Program-made: the position numbers and the translations under genes
Assembly (NCBI RefSeq): GCF_003353055.1
Contig: NZ_QKWJ01000014.1
Coordinates: 3,657 to 67,656, forward strand
Reading direction: 5' to 3'
Length of the DNA: 64,000 nt
Origin: Cupriavidus lacunae
GTDB taxonomy: Bacteria > Pseudomonadota > Gammaproteobacteria > Burkholderiales > Burkholderiaceae
Notes under the pieces: model-generated
What the model was told of the DNA's origin: nothing
What the model saw: the letters and a program-made list of their open reading frames with translations, nothing else
Database searches by the model: none
Shown: piece after piece, positions 46,363-57,587 of the stretch
Layout: every line of letters begins with the position of its first letter
How positions within the stretch are numbered: the first letter of the stretch is position 1

Positions 46363-48073
46363 TGCCTGGGGCCGCGCCGTCCGGGGGCGGTCCGTTGCGC
46401 TCGCGTGCCAGGTAGGCGTGCAGCGCGGCCTGCTTGGACGGGTAGAACAGGATGCCGGTGCTTGCCGGCGGCACGCCGCGGCGGTCCAGCCAGGCGGTCA
46501 GCTGCGCCGTGCGTCCGGCGATTGCCAGTTGGGTACCGCGCGCGGACAGCTGGGCCTGCAGGTCGCGCATCATGGTGGCGCCGGTCAGGTCGACGTGCGC
46601 GATGGAAATCGCATCGATCACGACCCACCGCGCCTCTCGCAGCGCGGTCAGCGCCAGGATGCGCTGGCGCAGGAAGTCGGCGTTGAAGAACGTCAGCGGC
46701 GATTCGAAGCGGTAGATCAGCAGCCCGGGCAAGGGCCGGGCCTCGGGGTAGTGGGCCAGTTCGTAGAAGCCATCGTGGCCTTGCCACAGGCCCAGTTGCT
46801 GCTCGCCGGGGCGGGCCATCTGCGCCAGGAAGCGCAGCAGCGCGATGGCCACGGCCAGCAGGATGCCCGACATCACCCCCAGCAGCACCACGCCCGCCAC
46901 CGTCACCAGCGCAATGCCGTGTTCGGCGCGGCTGTAGCGGCGCAGCGCCATCAGGCCGCCGAAGTCGAACAGGCTGAAGGCCGAGGCAATCAGGATCGCG
47001 CCCAGTGCGGCCGTGGGCAGCGCCGCCAGCAGGTCGGTCAGGAACAGCAGCACCAGCAGCACCGTCACCGCGCCCACCACCGACACCATGCGCGTGCGCC
47101 CGCCGGCGGCTTCGTTGATGGCGGTGCGCGAGCTCGATCCGCTTACGGCAAAGCCCTGGCTGAGCGCGCTGGCGATGCTGGCCGCGCCGATGCCGATGAA
47201 CTCCTGGTTGGCGTCGATGGCGTAGCCATTGCGTGCGGCAAAGCTGCGGCTGGTCAGCATGCCGCTGCTGAGCGACACCAGCGCCAGCGCGGCCGCGGCC
47301 GGCACCAGCGTGCCGAACAGCTCGTGCGGCATCGACGGCGTGATCAGCCGCGGCAGCCCGGCCGGCACCGGGCCCACCACCTGGATGCCGAGGCCCTGCA
47401 GGCCCAGCATCCAGCTGACGAAGGTGGCGAACGCCAGCGCGAACAGCGCGCCCGGTGCGCGCGGCTGCCACGCGCGCGCGCCAAAGTAGACCGCCAGCGT
47501 CAGCGCACCCAGCGCGGCCGTCGGCCAGTGGATCGCGCCCAGCTGCGCGAGGAACGACTCCGCCTGGCCGATCACGTCGCGGCCCGCCAGCGTCAGTCCG
47601 GTGATCTTGCCAATTTGGCTGAAGGCGATATTGATGGCCACGCCGTTGAGCAGGCCGGCAAGGATCGGCAGGGACAGGAAATCGGCCAGGAAGCCCAGCC
47701 GGAACTTGCCGGCCAGCACGCAGAAGACGCCGGTCAGCAGCGTCAGCGACACCGACAGCGCGCGGTAGGCCTCGCTGTCGGGCAGCGCCAGCGGCGACAG
47801 CGTGGCGGCGATCATCGCGCAGGTGGCGGCGTCGGGCCCGACGATCAGCTGGCGTGACGAGCCGAACAGCGCATAGGCCAGCATCGGCAGGACCACGCTG
47901 TACAGGCCGACTACCGGGCTGAAGCCGGCCAGCTGAGCATAGGCCACGCTGATGGGCAGGCTGACCGCGGCCACCGAAACGCCCGCCTGCAGGTCCACCG
48001 CGAAATCGTTGCGGCGGTAGCGCAGCAGCTCGGCGGCGCCGGGCATCAGGCGGGTCAGGGCGGTGTGCAGCAT
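46337..48073 (-). CDS. SulP-family anion transporter with STAS domain
   Basis: A 578-residue inner-membrane protein. The transmembrane part (about 20-420) has the family blocks VSLPISVAYAQLAGFSPVVGLYS, GPDAATCAMIAATLSP and AVSGSSSRTAINEAAGGRTRM. The C-terminal STAS domain (about 440-555) has VVIDAISIAHVDLTGATMM. SulP proteins move sulfate, bicarbonate or dicarboxylates, often in symport with sodium or protons; the substrate here is undetermined. No carbonic anhydrase or sulfate gene is adjacent. It converges on the EamA gene with a 26-bp overlap. Confidence 0.92.
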   Translation of the reverse strand: MLHTALTRLMPGAAELLRYRRNDFAVDLQAGVSVAAVSLPISVAYAQLAGFSPVVGLYSVVLPMLAYALFGSSRQLIVGPDAATCAMIAATLSPLALPDSEAYRALSVSLTLLTGVFCVLAGKFRLGFLADFLSLPILAGLLNGVAINIAFSQIGKITGLTLAGRDVIGQAESFLAQLGAIHWPTAALGALTLAVYFGARAWQPRAPGALFALAFATFVSWMLGLQGLGIQVVGPVPAGLPRLITPSMPHELFGTLVPAAAALALVSLSSGMLTSRSFAARNGYAIDANQEFIGIGAASIASALSQGFAVSGSSSRTAINEAAGGRTRMVSVVGAVTVLLVLLFLTDLLAALPTAALGAILIASAFSLFDFGGLMALRRYSRAEHGIALVTVAGVVLLGVMSGILLAVAIALLRFLAQMARPGEQQLGLWQGHDGFYELAHYPEARPLPGLLIYRFESPLTFFNADFLRQRILALTALREARWVVIDAISIAHVDLTGATMMRDLQAQLSARGTQLAIAGRTAQLTAWLDRRGVPPASTGILFYPSKQAALHAYLARERNGPPPDGAAPGTSAADSAP

Positions 48074-48174
48074 GGCGGGGTTGGTGGTGTGCTCAGCGAT
48101 GGCTTGCCTGGCCGGGAAATGCGGCTACGATGGCGGTGATCCCGAATCGATCATCCACACAGGAGGCAAGCGAT

Positions 48175-48480
48175 ATGCTGGAACTCAGACCGGGCTGCGA
48201 ACATTGCAACAAGCCCCTGCCACCCGAATCCACCGAAGCCCGCATCTGCTCGTACGAATGCACCTTTTGCGCAGACTGCGTGGACATGCTCGGCAATGTC
48301 TGCCCGAACTGCGGGGGCGGCTTCACGCCGCGGCCGGTGCGCCCGGCGCGCGACTGGAAGAACGGCAACTATCTCGGCAACGACCCGGCCAGCACCAAGG
48401 TGAAGCACCGGCCGGTCGACCTCGCGGCGCATGCACGCTTTGCCGGGGCGATCGCCCCGGTCCCGCCCGAGCAGCGCTAG
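48175..48480 (+). CDS. DUF1272 zinc-ribbon protein
   Basis: A 101-residue protein starting MLELRPGCEHCNKPLPPES, typical of the DUF1272 family. Cysteine pairs CEHC (about 8-11), CSYEC/CADC (about 25-34) and CPNC (about 41-44) suggest two bound zinc ions. The tail is basic and proline-rich and longer than in many members. AGGAGG at good spacing fixes the start at 48175. Function unknown; it is probably cytoplasmic. It is divergent from the SulP transporter, with about 100 bp between starts. Confidence 0.87.
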   Translation: MLELRPGCEHCNKPLPPESTEARICSYECTFCADCVDMLGNVCPNCGGGFTPRPVRPARDWKNGNYLGNDPASTKVKHRPVDLAAHARFAGAIAPVPPEQR

Positions 48481-48492
48481 CGGCGGCCTGGA

Positions 48493-48921
48493 CTAGCCTT
48501 TGGATTTCGGCTGGAGCAGCGCGCTGGCCTCCTTCACATTCTGCTCGGCGCGCTTGCTGATCACCGCAAGCGCTTCGGCCTGCGCCTTCTGCGCGGTTTC
48601 GGCCAGCGCGCGCATGTTCTCCAGTGCCTGGTGCAGCTGCTGCTGCACGAATTCACTGTGCTTGGCCATGGCCTCGGCCGGATTGCCCGCCGTGGTGTAC
48701 TGCTGAGCGGCCGCCTGCAACTGCTGCATGGTCTGGGCGAAGATCTCCTGCTGCTTCTGCACCATGGCCTGGATGCCCTCATAGGCCAGCTTGTTGGCCT
48801 CGGTCAGGGCCTCGATGTCCTTGCGGCGCGCTTCGATCACCGCGCTCATGTCCACGCCCGGCAGGCGGAACTGTTCCATCATCTTGGTGAAGTCTGCAAA
48901 GGGGTTGGGAGGCGTGGCCAT
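48493..48921 (-). CDS. Phasin-family protein
   Basis: A 142-residue amphipathic helical protein starting MATPPNPFADFTKMMEQFRLPGVDM, the typical N-terminus of phasins, which coat polyhydroxyalkanoate granules. The long helix region (about 25-130) is rich in A, Q and E, with EALTEANKLAYEGIQAMVQKQ. The start at 48921 follows AAGGAGA. No pha genes are nearby, so this is one of several dispersed phasin paralogues expected in a PHB-producing betaproteobacterium. Whether it binds granules or acts as a general helical stress protein is not decided by sequence. Confidence 0.88.
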   Translation of the reverse strand: MATPPNPFADFTKMMEQFRLPGVDMSAVIEARRKDIEALTEANKLAYEGIQAMVQKQQEIFAQTMQQLQAAAQQYTTAGNPAEAMAKHSEFVQQQLHQALENMRALAETAQKAQAEALAVISKRAEQNVKEASALLQPKSKG

Positions 48922-49199
48922 GCTGGGTCTCCTTCTGGAAGGACTGGCGGGGTGGCCGGCGGCGGGGGATGGAGCGCGCCCTTCGGCCGGGTTCCTGTCC
49001 ACTATAGCCGCAATCCGCACACTTCTGGCTGTCAATCGAGGAAGACCCTAAAGTTTCCGCCCCCCATGCCGTTGGCATCCATAGCCCGCGAGTGCTTCGG
49101 CCCGACCCGGCCCGCCCGCGGACGATGAGAGCGAAGAACGCCACGCCGACCGGCGCGCGGCGGCACTTCGCCATAACCAGTGCTAATCAGGTAGAAGAC

Positions 49200-50741
49200 A
49201 TGAAGAATCTAGGCATCGGGGTCCGCCTCGGGATCGGCTTTGGGGTGGTATTGCTGCTTTCCGCGCTCATGACCGTATTTGGCATGATGCGGCTGCAACA
49301 GGTGGCCGAGCACACGCACGCGATGATGCAGCAGCCGCTGACCAAGGAGCGGCTGGTCAGCGACTGGTACCGCCTCATGCACACCAGCGTGCGCCGCACC
49401 ACGGCGGTGGCGCGCAGTGCCGACCCGTCGCTCGGCGCGTTTTTCGCGGCCGAGACCAAGGCGTCGATCGAAGGCATTGCCGCGCTGCGCGACAAGATCC
49501 AGCCGCTGCTCAGCTCGGAAGAAGAGAAGGCCGCGTTCCAGAAGATCCTGAGCGTGCGCGACCCGTACAACAACGGCCGCGACAAGATCACCAAGCTCAA
49601 GCAGGAGGGCCTGACCGAAGAGGCCAACCAGGTGCTGGAGAAAGAGTTCGTGCCCGCCGGCGACGCCTACCTGGCCGAGATCCAGAAGCTGCTCGACATC
49701 CAGCGCGGCAGCATCGACGCCACCGCGCGTGAGGTCGACGGCATCTATGTCAACGCGCGCAACAGCCTGATCGCGCTGGGCGTGGTGGTGCTGGCGATCG
49801 GCATTGCGTTCTCGGTGTGGCTGACGGTGGGCATCACGCGGCCGCTGCATCGCGCCGTGGCGGTGGCGCGCACCGTGGCGTTGGGCGACCTGACCAGCCG
49901 CATCGACGTCGACAGCCGCGATGAGACCGGCCAGCTGCTGCAGGCACTGGCCGACATGAACGCCAATATCCTGCGCATCGTGCGCCAGGTGCGCGCGGGT
50001 ACCGAGTCGATCGTGTCCGGCACCAGCCAGATCGCGGCCGGCAACACCGACCTGTCGCAGCGCACCGAGGAACAGGCCGCGTCGCTGCAGCAGACCGCGG
50101 CCAGCATGGAAGAACTGACCAGCATCGTGCGCCAGAACGCCGACAACGCGCGCCAGGCCAGCACGCTCGCGGTCAATGCCTCGGACATCGCCGAAAAGGG
50201 CGGCGATGCGGCGGGCAAGGTCGCCGAGACCATGGAAGAGATCAACGGCGCGTCCCGGAAGGTGGTCGACATCATCGCCGTGATCGAAGGCATTGCCTTC
50301 CAGACCAATATCCTGGCGCTCAACGCCGCGGTGGAAGCCGCGCGCGCCGGCGAGCAGGGCCGCGGCTTCGCCGTGGTGGCGGGCGAGGTGCGCACGCTGG
50401 CGCAGCGCAGCGCCTCCGCCGCCAAGGAGATCAAGGCACTGATCGGCGATTCGGTCGACCGCGTCGAGAAGGGCTCCATGCAGGTGACGCAGGCCGGCCA
50501 GACCATGGTGGAGATCGTGGCCGCGGTCAAGCGCGTGACCGACATCATGGGCGAGATCAGCGCCGCCTCGGCCGAGCAGAGCGCCGGCATCGAGCAGGTC
50601 AACCAGGCGGTCACGCAGATGGATACCGTGACGCAGCAGAACGCCGCGCTGGTGGAAGAAGCGGCCGCCGCAGCGGGCTCGCTGGAGGAGCAGGCGCAGC
50701 GGCTGAAGGAGGCGGTATCGACGTTCAGGCTGGCGGCGTAA
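49200..50741 (+). CDS. Methyl-accepting chemotaxis protein (four-helix-bundle sensor)
   Basis: A 513-residue chemoreceptor. TM1 (about 7-29) and TM2 (about 190-210) flank a periplasmic four-helix-bundle domain (4HB_MCP_1). HAMP lies at about 211-264. The signalling hairpin tip is [19 protein letters not shown] then [19 protein letters not shown] (about 361-398), and the methylation helices are Q/E/A-rich. It has no C-terminal NWETF-type pentapeptide, so adaptation enzymes are not docked through one. The ligand is unknown. The start at 49200 removes an upstream arginine-rich extension. Confidence 0.94.
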   Translation: MKNLGIGVRLGIGFGVVLLLSALMTVFGMMRLQQVAEHTHAMMQQPLTKERLVSDWYRLMHTSVRRTTAVARSADPSLGAFFAAETKASIEGIAALRDKIQPLLSSEEEKAAFQKILSVRDPYNNGRDKITKLKQEGLTEEANQVLEKEFVPAGDAYLAEIQKLLDIQRGSIDATAREVDGIYVNARNSLIALGVVVLAIGIAFSVWLTVGITRPLHRAVAVARTVALGDLTSRIDVDSRDETGQLLQALADMNANILRIVRQVRAGTESIVSGTSQIAAGNTDLSQRTEEQAASLQQTAASMEELTSIVRQNADNARQASTLAVNASDIAEKGGDAAGKVAETMEEINGASRKVVDIIAVIEGIAFQTNILALNAAVEAARAGEQGRGFAVVAGEVRTLAQRSASAAKEIKALIGDSVDRVEKGSMQVTQAGQTMVEIVAAVKRVTDIMGEISAASAEQSAGIEQVNQAVTQMDTVTQQNAALVEEAAAAAGSLEEQAQRLKEAVSTFRLAA

Positions 50742-50759
50742 GCGCAAGCCGTTGGATTT

Positions 50760-50792
50760 CTCCCCTCTCCCGCTGCAAGCGGGAGAGGGGAG
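50760..50792. repeat. Single-hairpin remnant of the REPIN-like repeat, copy 4
   Basis: CTCCCCTCTCCCGC and its exact reverse complement flank TGCAA, a 14-bp perfect stem. Only one of the two units found in the other copies is present. It lies between the convergent stops of the chemoreceptor and phytase-like genes, a natural place for a shared transcription stop. Confidence 0.88.
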
Positions 50793-50814
50793 CACACCCA
50801 TCTCAGCGCTAACC

Positions 50815-52176
50815 TCAGCGCGCCTTCAAGAACTCCCCCACCTCCAGCAACACCAGCTCATTGTCGTCCGCCTGGTTCGGCTCGCGGCTGCTGCTGAAGG
50901 GCAGGTTGTTGTCGTTGCCCACCACGATGTGCGTGGGGTCGACCACGTCGACGTTCTCGATGGTGAAGAACGGGAACGCCAGCACGCCATCGGTCAACGG
51001 CTTGCGTGCAAGCTTGCCCGGATCGGCAATGCGCAGCAGGTCGATATAGCCGATCTTGCGCAGCGGCCCGCCGGCGTTGGCATCGCTCAGCTCGACCTTG
51101 TACACGCGCTTGAATTTCGCGACATCGTCAAAGCAGTCCGTGCGCTTCTGTCCTGCCGGGCAGGCCTTGTCGGGCGTGCCTTCGCCGTTGTCGCGCTCGA
51201 TGATCAGGCCGGTGGTGGCGTCGATCATGTTGAAGTCGCCGATGGCATGGCTGGCGCCTTCCAGCACATATTTCCAGTGGCGGCCGGTCCAGGCCTGCTG
51301 CTTGACGTCGAACTCCAGCACGCGCAGGTAGGGCTTGCCGCCATCGTTCTCATAGCCTTTGGCGGCCTCGTCCCACAGCGCGCCTTCCAGCAGCGCGTAC
51401 AGCTTGCTGCCGTCGGGCGAGGACGCCATGCCCTCGAAGCCCTTGGAGCGCCGCACCTGGAACTTGACGCTGCCGTCCGGCGCGCCCGGCGCCGTGACCG
51501 CGGGGTGGTCGGGCGAGCGCACCACCTTGCCGTCGACCATGGTGTCGAACACGGCCAGCACCTTGCCGTTCATGTCCGCCTTGATCAGGAACGGGCCGAA
51601 CTCGTCGCCGATCCAGATCGCGCCATCGGCGAACTGGAAGCTTTCCGTATCGAAGTCCGAGCCCGTCAGGTAGCGCGGCTTCGTGCCTTCATGAACGATG
51701 CGGAACGGTACCTTCTTGTCCGGGTCGTGCAGGAAGATGGTCTTCAGGCGCTGCATGCGGCCGCTGGCGAAGTCCACCTTGTAGTGGTTCAGATACAGCA
51801 TGAAGTCCGGCGAGTTGGCCTTGGCGCCGGCGCCGTTGTCGGTCAGCACCCAGAAGCTGCCGTCGGCCATGTGCTTGATGCCGGAATGCCCCTGCGCCGG
51901 CTGGCCGCGGAATGGCAGCGATACACCGGTGGGCCGGCCGTTGGACTTGCCCTCGACCGTGCCCGGCGTCTCCACGCGCTGCGCGGTGGTGAACTTGCCG
52001 CTGACCTGCAGGTCAGCGGGCGCGTCCTTTGGGACGGCGAGCATGGTCTGGGCCGGCAGCAGGGCATGGCCGGCCAGCGTGGCGGGATAGGCAGCAGGGG
52101 CCTGCGCCCATGCGTGCGCTGAAGCCAGGCAGCCCAGCGCGACGGCCACCGGGGCCAGCAGCAAATAACGAGACAT
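50815..52176 (-). CDS. Phytase-like esterase-domain protein, secreted
   Basis: A 453-residue exported protein with a Sec signal peptide (LLLAPVAVALGCLASAHAWA, cleavage near 24). The mature part follows the PF13449 'esterase-like activity of phytase' family, with repeated beta-propeller-like blades: HMADGSFWVLTDNGAGAK, FADGAIWIGDEFGPFLIKAD, KGFEGMASSPDGSKLYALLEGAL and a C-terminal FFTIENVDVVDPTHIVVGNDNNLPFSSSR. It probably binds calcium and hydrolyses a phosphate ester, though activity in this family is poorly defined. The start at 52176 has AAGGA upstream. It is divergent from icd. Confidence 0.87.
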   Translation of the reverse strand: MSRYLLLAPVAVALGCLASAHAWAQAPAAYPATLAGHALLPAQTMLAVPKDAPADLQVSGKFTTAQRVETPGTVEGKSNGRPTGVSLPFRGQPAQGHSGIKHMADGSFWVLTDNGAGAKANSPDFMLYLNHYKVDFASGRMQRLKTIFLHDPDKKVPFRIVHEGTKPRYLTGSDFDTESFQFADGAIWIGDEFGPFLIKADMNGKVLAVFDTMVDGKVVRSPDHPAVTAPGAPDGSVKFQVRRSKGFEGMASSPDGSKLYALLEGALWDEAAKGYENDGGKPYLRVLEFDVKQQAWTGRHWKYVLEGASHAIGDFNMIDATTGLIIERDNGEGTPDKACPAGQKRTDCFDDVAKFKRVYKVELSDANAGGPLRKIGYIDLLRIADPGKLARKPLTDGVLAFPFFTIENVDVVDPTHIVVGNDNNLPFSSSREPNQADDNELVLLEVGEFLKAR

Positions 52177-52515
52177 TGTGGTTTTCCTTGGCGTTGAAGA
52201 GGACAAAACCCTGCATTGTCGGCGCCAAATTTGACAAAACTGTGATCCGCAGGGCGCATGACTGCGATCATGCTGCGCTGCAGCGTAAACGCCATGCAGG
52301 CACCGTGCCGGTGCAATCTGCGAACGATTGTGCTGCGCGGGCGGCGCTATATGGGGCCAGCGCCCGGATTTCTGCCGATAGCCGCGCAAAAAGCAGTGGG
52401 TTTTCAGTCTCCCGAAAGCAAACTGAGGCAAAATTCTATTTTTCGCCTAGATTGCCGCCGGCTGTGACCCAGCAAGCGGATGTCCCATCACCCGTTCGAG
52501 GATCTGAGAGAAGCA
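52177..52515. other. Divergent promoter region between phytase-like gene and icd
   Basis: About 340 bp without a gene. A TTGACA hexamer at 52231-52236 lacks a good -10 at normal spacing. The 80 bp before icd are AT-rich (TTCTATTTTTCGCCTAGATT) and probably contain its promoter, but I cannot fix the elements. Confidence 0.4.
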
Positions 52516-54753
<2,238 letters not shown>

Positions 54754-54783
54754 TCGCAACTGGCCCGCTCCGCGGGCTGGCAG

Positions 54784-54823
54784 CAAACAAAAACCCCGGG
54801 CCTCGGCCCGGGGTTTTTGTTTG
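54784..54823 (+). terminator. Intrinsic terminator of icd
   Basis: A near-perfect 19-bp stem (CCCCGGGCC with GGCCCGGGG at its heart) with a TC loop, preceded by A-runs and followed by TTTTTGTTT. Because both sides carry runs it can work in both directions. It lies 30 bp after the icd stop. Confidence 0.92.
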
Positions 54824-54836
54824 CGCGGCGACTACG

Positions 54837-55064
54837 CTAGGGCTGCTGCGTTTCCGTGTGGATGTCCCACCCCTGTTCCGGGCCGCTCTTCTGGTCACGG
54901 TAGGTCCACAGGGCGCCGCAGTCCTGGCAGACAAAGCTGCTGATGGTGACCGCCGCCGAGCGCGGCGGCTTGATGCGTTGGGTATCGGTGATGCGCAGTG
55001 CCGCGTGCCCGGGGGCGCCGCGCACATGGCGTTCGATGGCCTGGCAGGCAGTGCAGAGTGTCAT
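54837..55064 (-). CDS. Small putative zinc-ribbon protein, 75 aa
   Basis: A 75-residue protein with two CxxC knuckles, CTAC at residues 4-7 and CQDC in the middle (about 50-53, followed by GALWTYRD). This spacing suggests a single zinc ribbon. The tail is polar. The start at 55064 gives a compact protein; an upstream extension is arginine-rich and overlaps the csp promoter region. The ribosome-binding site is weak. I do not recognise the family. Confidence 0.6.
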   Translation of the reverse strand: MTLCTACQAIERHVRGAPGHAALRITDTQRIKPPRSAAVTISSFVCQDCGALWTYRDQKSGPEQGWDIHTETQQP

Positions 55065-55174
55065 CCGTGTGTGTTCCGTTCGATGGGCCACTTTAGCATG
55101 CCGGTGCCCTCGGAGCGGCGAGACCCTCAACCCGCACTTTCCACGCGATTCCAGGGCCGATTCGGCGAAGTTCA

Positions 55175-55203
55175 TTGACATGGCAGGGGGCGACCTGTAT
55201 AAG
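55175..55203 (+). promoter_or_regulatory. Sigma-70 promoter of the cold-shock gene
   Basis: TTGACA (55175-55180) and TATAAG (55198-55203) with exactly 17 bp between them, the best promoter match in the window. Transcription should start near 55210, giving a leader of about 137 nt before the csp ATG, as is typical of cold-induced csp genes. Confidence 0.72.
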
Positions 55204-55209
55204 GATGAA

Positions 55210-55346
55210 TGCAGGATCTTTCAAGCAGCAACCTAGAAGTCCAGGTGCTTGCCCACACGGCGCCACTTTTTCTCCTTGTGTCTTCCTTGATCGTCATGCC
55301 TTGCCGGCGCTTTTGCCGGTGAGAAAAACTTATTAAGGAATCCAAC
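55210..55346 (+). promoter_or_regulatory. Long 5' leader of the cold-shock mRNA
   Basis: An untranslated leader of about 137 nt. It contains a pyrimidine-rich stretch and a small hairpin CCGGC-GCTTTT-GCCGG (55304-55319) just upstream of AAGGA and the ATG. Long structured leaders in csp mRNAs act as temperature-responsive switches; that this one does so is inference. Confidence 0.5.
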
Positions 55347-55550
55347 ATGGAAACCGGTACCGTCAAGTGGTTCAACGATTCGAAGGGTTTTGGCTTCATT
55401 ACGCCTGATGCAGGCGGCAACGACCTGTTCGCGCACTTCTCCGAAATCCAGGGCAACGGCTTCAAGTCGCTGCAAGAAGGCCAGAAGGTGCGTTATGTTG
55501 CTGGCGTCGGCCAAAAGGGCCCGGCCGCGACCAAGATCGAGCCGATCTGA
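55347..55550 (+). CDS. cspA: Cold-shock protein (CspA family)
   Basis: A 67-residue single-domain nucleic-acid-binding protein. RNP1 is KGFGFITP (about 15-22) and RNP2-like LFAHFSEI (about 30-37); the usual VFVHFSAI is altered. It starts [17 protein letters not shown]. CSPs melt mRNA secondary structure at low temperature. It has its own sigma-70 promoter, a long leader and an intrinsic terminator, so it is monocistronic. Confidence 0.96.
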   Translation: METGTVKWFNDSKGFGFITPDAGGNDLFAHFSEIQGNGFKSLQEGQKVRYVAGVGQKGPAATKIEPI

Positions 55551-55596
55551 ACGCACAGACCTGAGTTGAGCTGAGCGCCTCGGCGCCAGTCCAATC

Positions 55597-55630
55597 AAAA
55601 AGGCTCCGCCCAGGCGGGGCCTTTTTATTT
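55597..55630 (+). terminator. Intrinsic terminator of the cold-shock gene
   Basis: AAAAAGGCTCCGCC pairs with GGCGGGGCCTTTTT around a CAG loop, followed by ATTTT. It lies 47 bp after the csp stop and has A/T runs on both sides. Confidence 0.9.
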
Positions 55631-55728
55631 TGCCCGCCAGTACACCGGAAAATGGTGAAATAAAGCCACATCGGGCCCGCCAACAGGCGTAGAGTGGGGG
55701 CAAGACCACCATTCGGGCGGAGGCTGCC

Positions 55729-56031
55729 ATGGATATCTATCCAGCTGCAACTTACAAGGGATATGACCTCTATCCCCTGGTGTACAAGCATGCAGTCACG
55801 CGCGCGTGGCCTGAGCCGCGGCCCGACCGCTCGTTCGATGCCGCGGTGGTGATCTGCCTGGAAGGCGAGTCGCCCGAAGGCCTGCAGGCACGCACGTTCC
55901 GCCTGGATGCCACGCCCTGGGACAACGTCGGTGGCGCGCGCCGTGGTGCGCTGCGCTATGCCGAGGCGATCATCAACGGCGCAGTGCCGGGGGTGTCGGT
56001 GGCAACGGCAGGTTCGCCGGCGGCGTCCTGA
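55729..56031 (+). CDS. Hypothetical protein, paralogue A of a tandem pair
   Basis: A 100-residue soluble protein of unknown function. It shares with the next gene YKGYDLYPLVYKH (about 9-21), a short P-x-PD-x-SF then VVICLEG, and W-x-N-(V/I)-G-x-ARRGAL-x-(Y/F) to (A/E)-x-IING at the C-terminus. GGAGG precedes the ATG. No signal peptide is present. The pair must come from duplication. It begins 100 bp after the csp terminator. Confidence 0.78.
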   Translation: MDIYPAATYKGYDLYPLVYKHAVTRAWPEPRPDRSFDAAVVICLEGESPEGLQARTFRLDATPWDNVGGARRGALRYAEAIINGAVPGVSVATAGSPAAS

Positions 56032-56096
56032 GCGTACCCAGGCACCAACGCAGCAATTCATCCCATCAACGCGGCACGATGCCGCATGGAGCCGTC

Positions 56097-56423
56097 GTGA
56101 GCGACAGCACTCCCAGCCGAAGTCCTGGCAACAATATTCCCGGCAGCACGCCCTTTGCCAGCTACAAAGGTTTTGACCTGTATCCCCTGGTTTATCGCCA
56201 CCGGCCTGAGCAGTCCTGGCCGCGTACCAAGCCCGACAACAGTTTCCTGGCCTCGATCGTGATCTGCCGCGAAGGCTATCGCCCGGGCGAGGACCATGCG
56301 CGCGTGTTTCCCGTGGGCCAGTCCCGTTGGGAGAACATCGGCTCGGCCCGCCGCGGTGCGCTGCAGTTCGGTGAAGACATCATCAACGGCCTGGTGACCG
56401 GCGAATCCGTAACGTCGCTTTAG
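56097..56423 (+). CDS. Hypothetical protein, paralogue B of a tandem pair
   Basis: A 108-residue protein, clearly related to the gene before it: YKGFDLYPLVYRH, PD-x-SFLASIVICREG, WENIGSARRGALQFGEDIINGLV. The start is taken as GTG at 56097, because GGAG lies about five bases upstream; an ATG at 56079 would add six residues. It lies 65 bp after paralogue A and may share its transcript. The N-terminal 25 residues are polar and specific to this copy. Function unknown. Confidence 0.75.
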   Translation: MSDSTPSRSPGNNIPGSTPFASYKGFDLYPLVYRHRPEQSWPRTKPDNSFLASIVICREGYRPGEDHARVFPVGQSRWENIGSARRGALQFGEDIINGLVTGESVTSL

Positions 56424-56513
56424 GCGTCGGTTCTGCAGCGGCCTGCTCGACAGGCCCGCTGCATAACCGGATACGCGCGCGGCGTCATCCGTCAGACTGC
56501 AAGGAGTCCGTTT

Positions 56514-56888
56514 ATGGACATGCGTACGGGATCATCCGGTTTTCTGTGCACCTTGCCCGGCGAGGGCAAAGGCATCACCTATCACGTGGCAGTCTGCTTT
56601 ATCGATGCGGAGCGTCCCACCGGTGTGCTGTTCACCAGCTTCGTGGGTGTAGGGCGGCGTTCGTTCGGGGTGCTGATCGACCCGGGCGCGTTGCGGGGCC
56701 AGCTTGCCGCCAGCGGTGAGGCGCTGTGCCGCCTGGCCATCGGCCAGGTGGTGCGCGACCAGTTGCACGACAAGGCGCGCGAGGGTGACTATGTGCTGGA
56801 CCTGGCCGCCGCGCCATGGGACGGTGAGCTGCGCACTGTAGGCGCCGGGCTCAGGACGGCCAGGCAGCATGTGCGCGTGCTTGGCTGA
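56514..56888 (+). CDS. Hypothetical protein, 124 aa
   Basis: A 124-residue protein starting MDMRTGSSGFLCTLPGEG with AAGGAG at good spacing. It contains a beta-rich first half (ITYHVAVCFIDAERPTGVLFTSFVGVG) and a helical second half ending APWDGELRTVGAGLRTARQHVRVLG. No signal peptide, membrane segment or metal motif is obvious. I do not recognise the family. It is on the same strand as the paralogue pair, 90 bp after it. Confidence 0.7.
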   Translation: MDMRTGSSGFLCTLPGEGKGITYHVAVCFIDAERPTGVLFTSFVGVGRRSFGVLIDPGALRGQLAASGEALCRLAIGQVVRDQLHDKAREGDYVLDLAAAPWDGELRTVGAGLRTARQHVRVLG

Positions 56889-56939
56889 CGCGCCGGTGCG
56901 CTAGCCGCAACGGCTGCGCCAACGCGCATCACGCCAGAA

Positions 56940-57194
56940 TCAGATCTGGAAGACAGGGTTGCCGTGGCGCTCCAGCAGCGCTTCGATCAGCGCCATGTCG
57001 GCGATTTCGGGGGTACGGTCTTCCACCGCGCGCGACGGCCCGCAATAGGTGGCCGTCACGTGGCGCCTGACCGTCAGCACGCCCGATGCGGGCGGTGCGA
57101 CTTCCACGGCCTGCCACGGTGCATGCCGGTAGCTGCCCGGCTGCCAGCCTTCGGGCGTCAGGTGCAGGGCTTCCCATTCTTCGATGACGGACAT
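56940..57194 (-). CDS. Hypothetical protein, 84 aa
   Basis: An 84-residue protein (MSVIEEWEALHLTPEGWQPGSYRH...), tryptophan-rich near the N-terminus and ending EALLERHGNPVFQI. The start at 57194 follows AAGGAG. VLTVRRHVTATYCG is probably a beta-strand pair. The family is not recognised. It lies 85 bp downstream of infA on the same strand and could share its transcript. Confidence 0.7.
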   Translation of the reverse strand: MSVIEEWEALHLTPEGWQPGSYRHAPWQAVEVAPPASGVLTVRRHVTATYCGPSRAVEDRTPEIADMALIEALLERHGNPVFQI

Positions 57195-57279
57195 GATCGG
57201 TTCTCCTTGATTGAGGGATGAGGCGTTTGCGGGACGGCACGCGCCGGCACGGCGCATGCCATGGCGAGGGTACGCTGGC

Positions 57280-57501
57280 TTACGACTTGTGCCGGTAGTT
57301 GATGCGTCCCTTGGTGAGGTCGTAGGGCGACATCTCCAGCGTGACGCGGTCGCCCGCCAGCACGCGGATGCGGTTCTTCTTCAGCCGCCCGGACGAATAC
57401 GCCCAGACTTCGAAGCCGTTTTCCAGGATCACGCGGAAACGGTTGTCGGGCAGGACTTCCGACACCTTGCCGCCAAATTCGACCAGCTCTTCTTTTGCCA
57501 A
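57280..57501 (-). CDS. infA: Translation initiation factor IF-1 (probable second copy)
   Basis: A 73-residue S1/OB-fold protein that binds the ribosomal A site during initiation. The sequence [69 protein letters not shown] (abbreviated) is diagnostic. The start codon is TTG with AAGGAG five bases upstream. Betaproteobacteria usually carry one infA in the ribosomal-protein operon, so this isolated copy near a cold-shock gene is likely a paralogue. IF-1 level rises in cold shock in E. coli, which fits the neighbourhood. Confidence 0.93.
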   Translation of the reverse strand: MAKEELVEFGGKVSEVLPDNRFRVILENGFEVWAYSSGRLKKNRIRVLAGDRVTLEMSPYDLTKGRINYRHKS

Positions 57502-57587
57502 GGAGGCTCCTTGCTGTAGCCGCGCCTTTCGTGCGCGCGCTGTTGTGACGGCCAGCTGGACACCAACTGGCCGATGGGATGGGTGGC

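Noticed and set aside
55233..55730. A 165-codon minus-strand frame across the cold-shock gene
   Set aside because: It runs antisense to csp and its terminator and has no family features.
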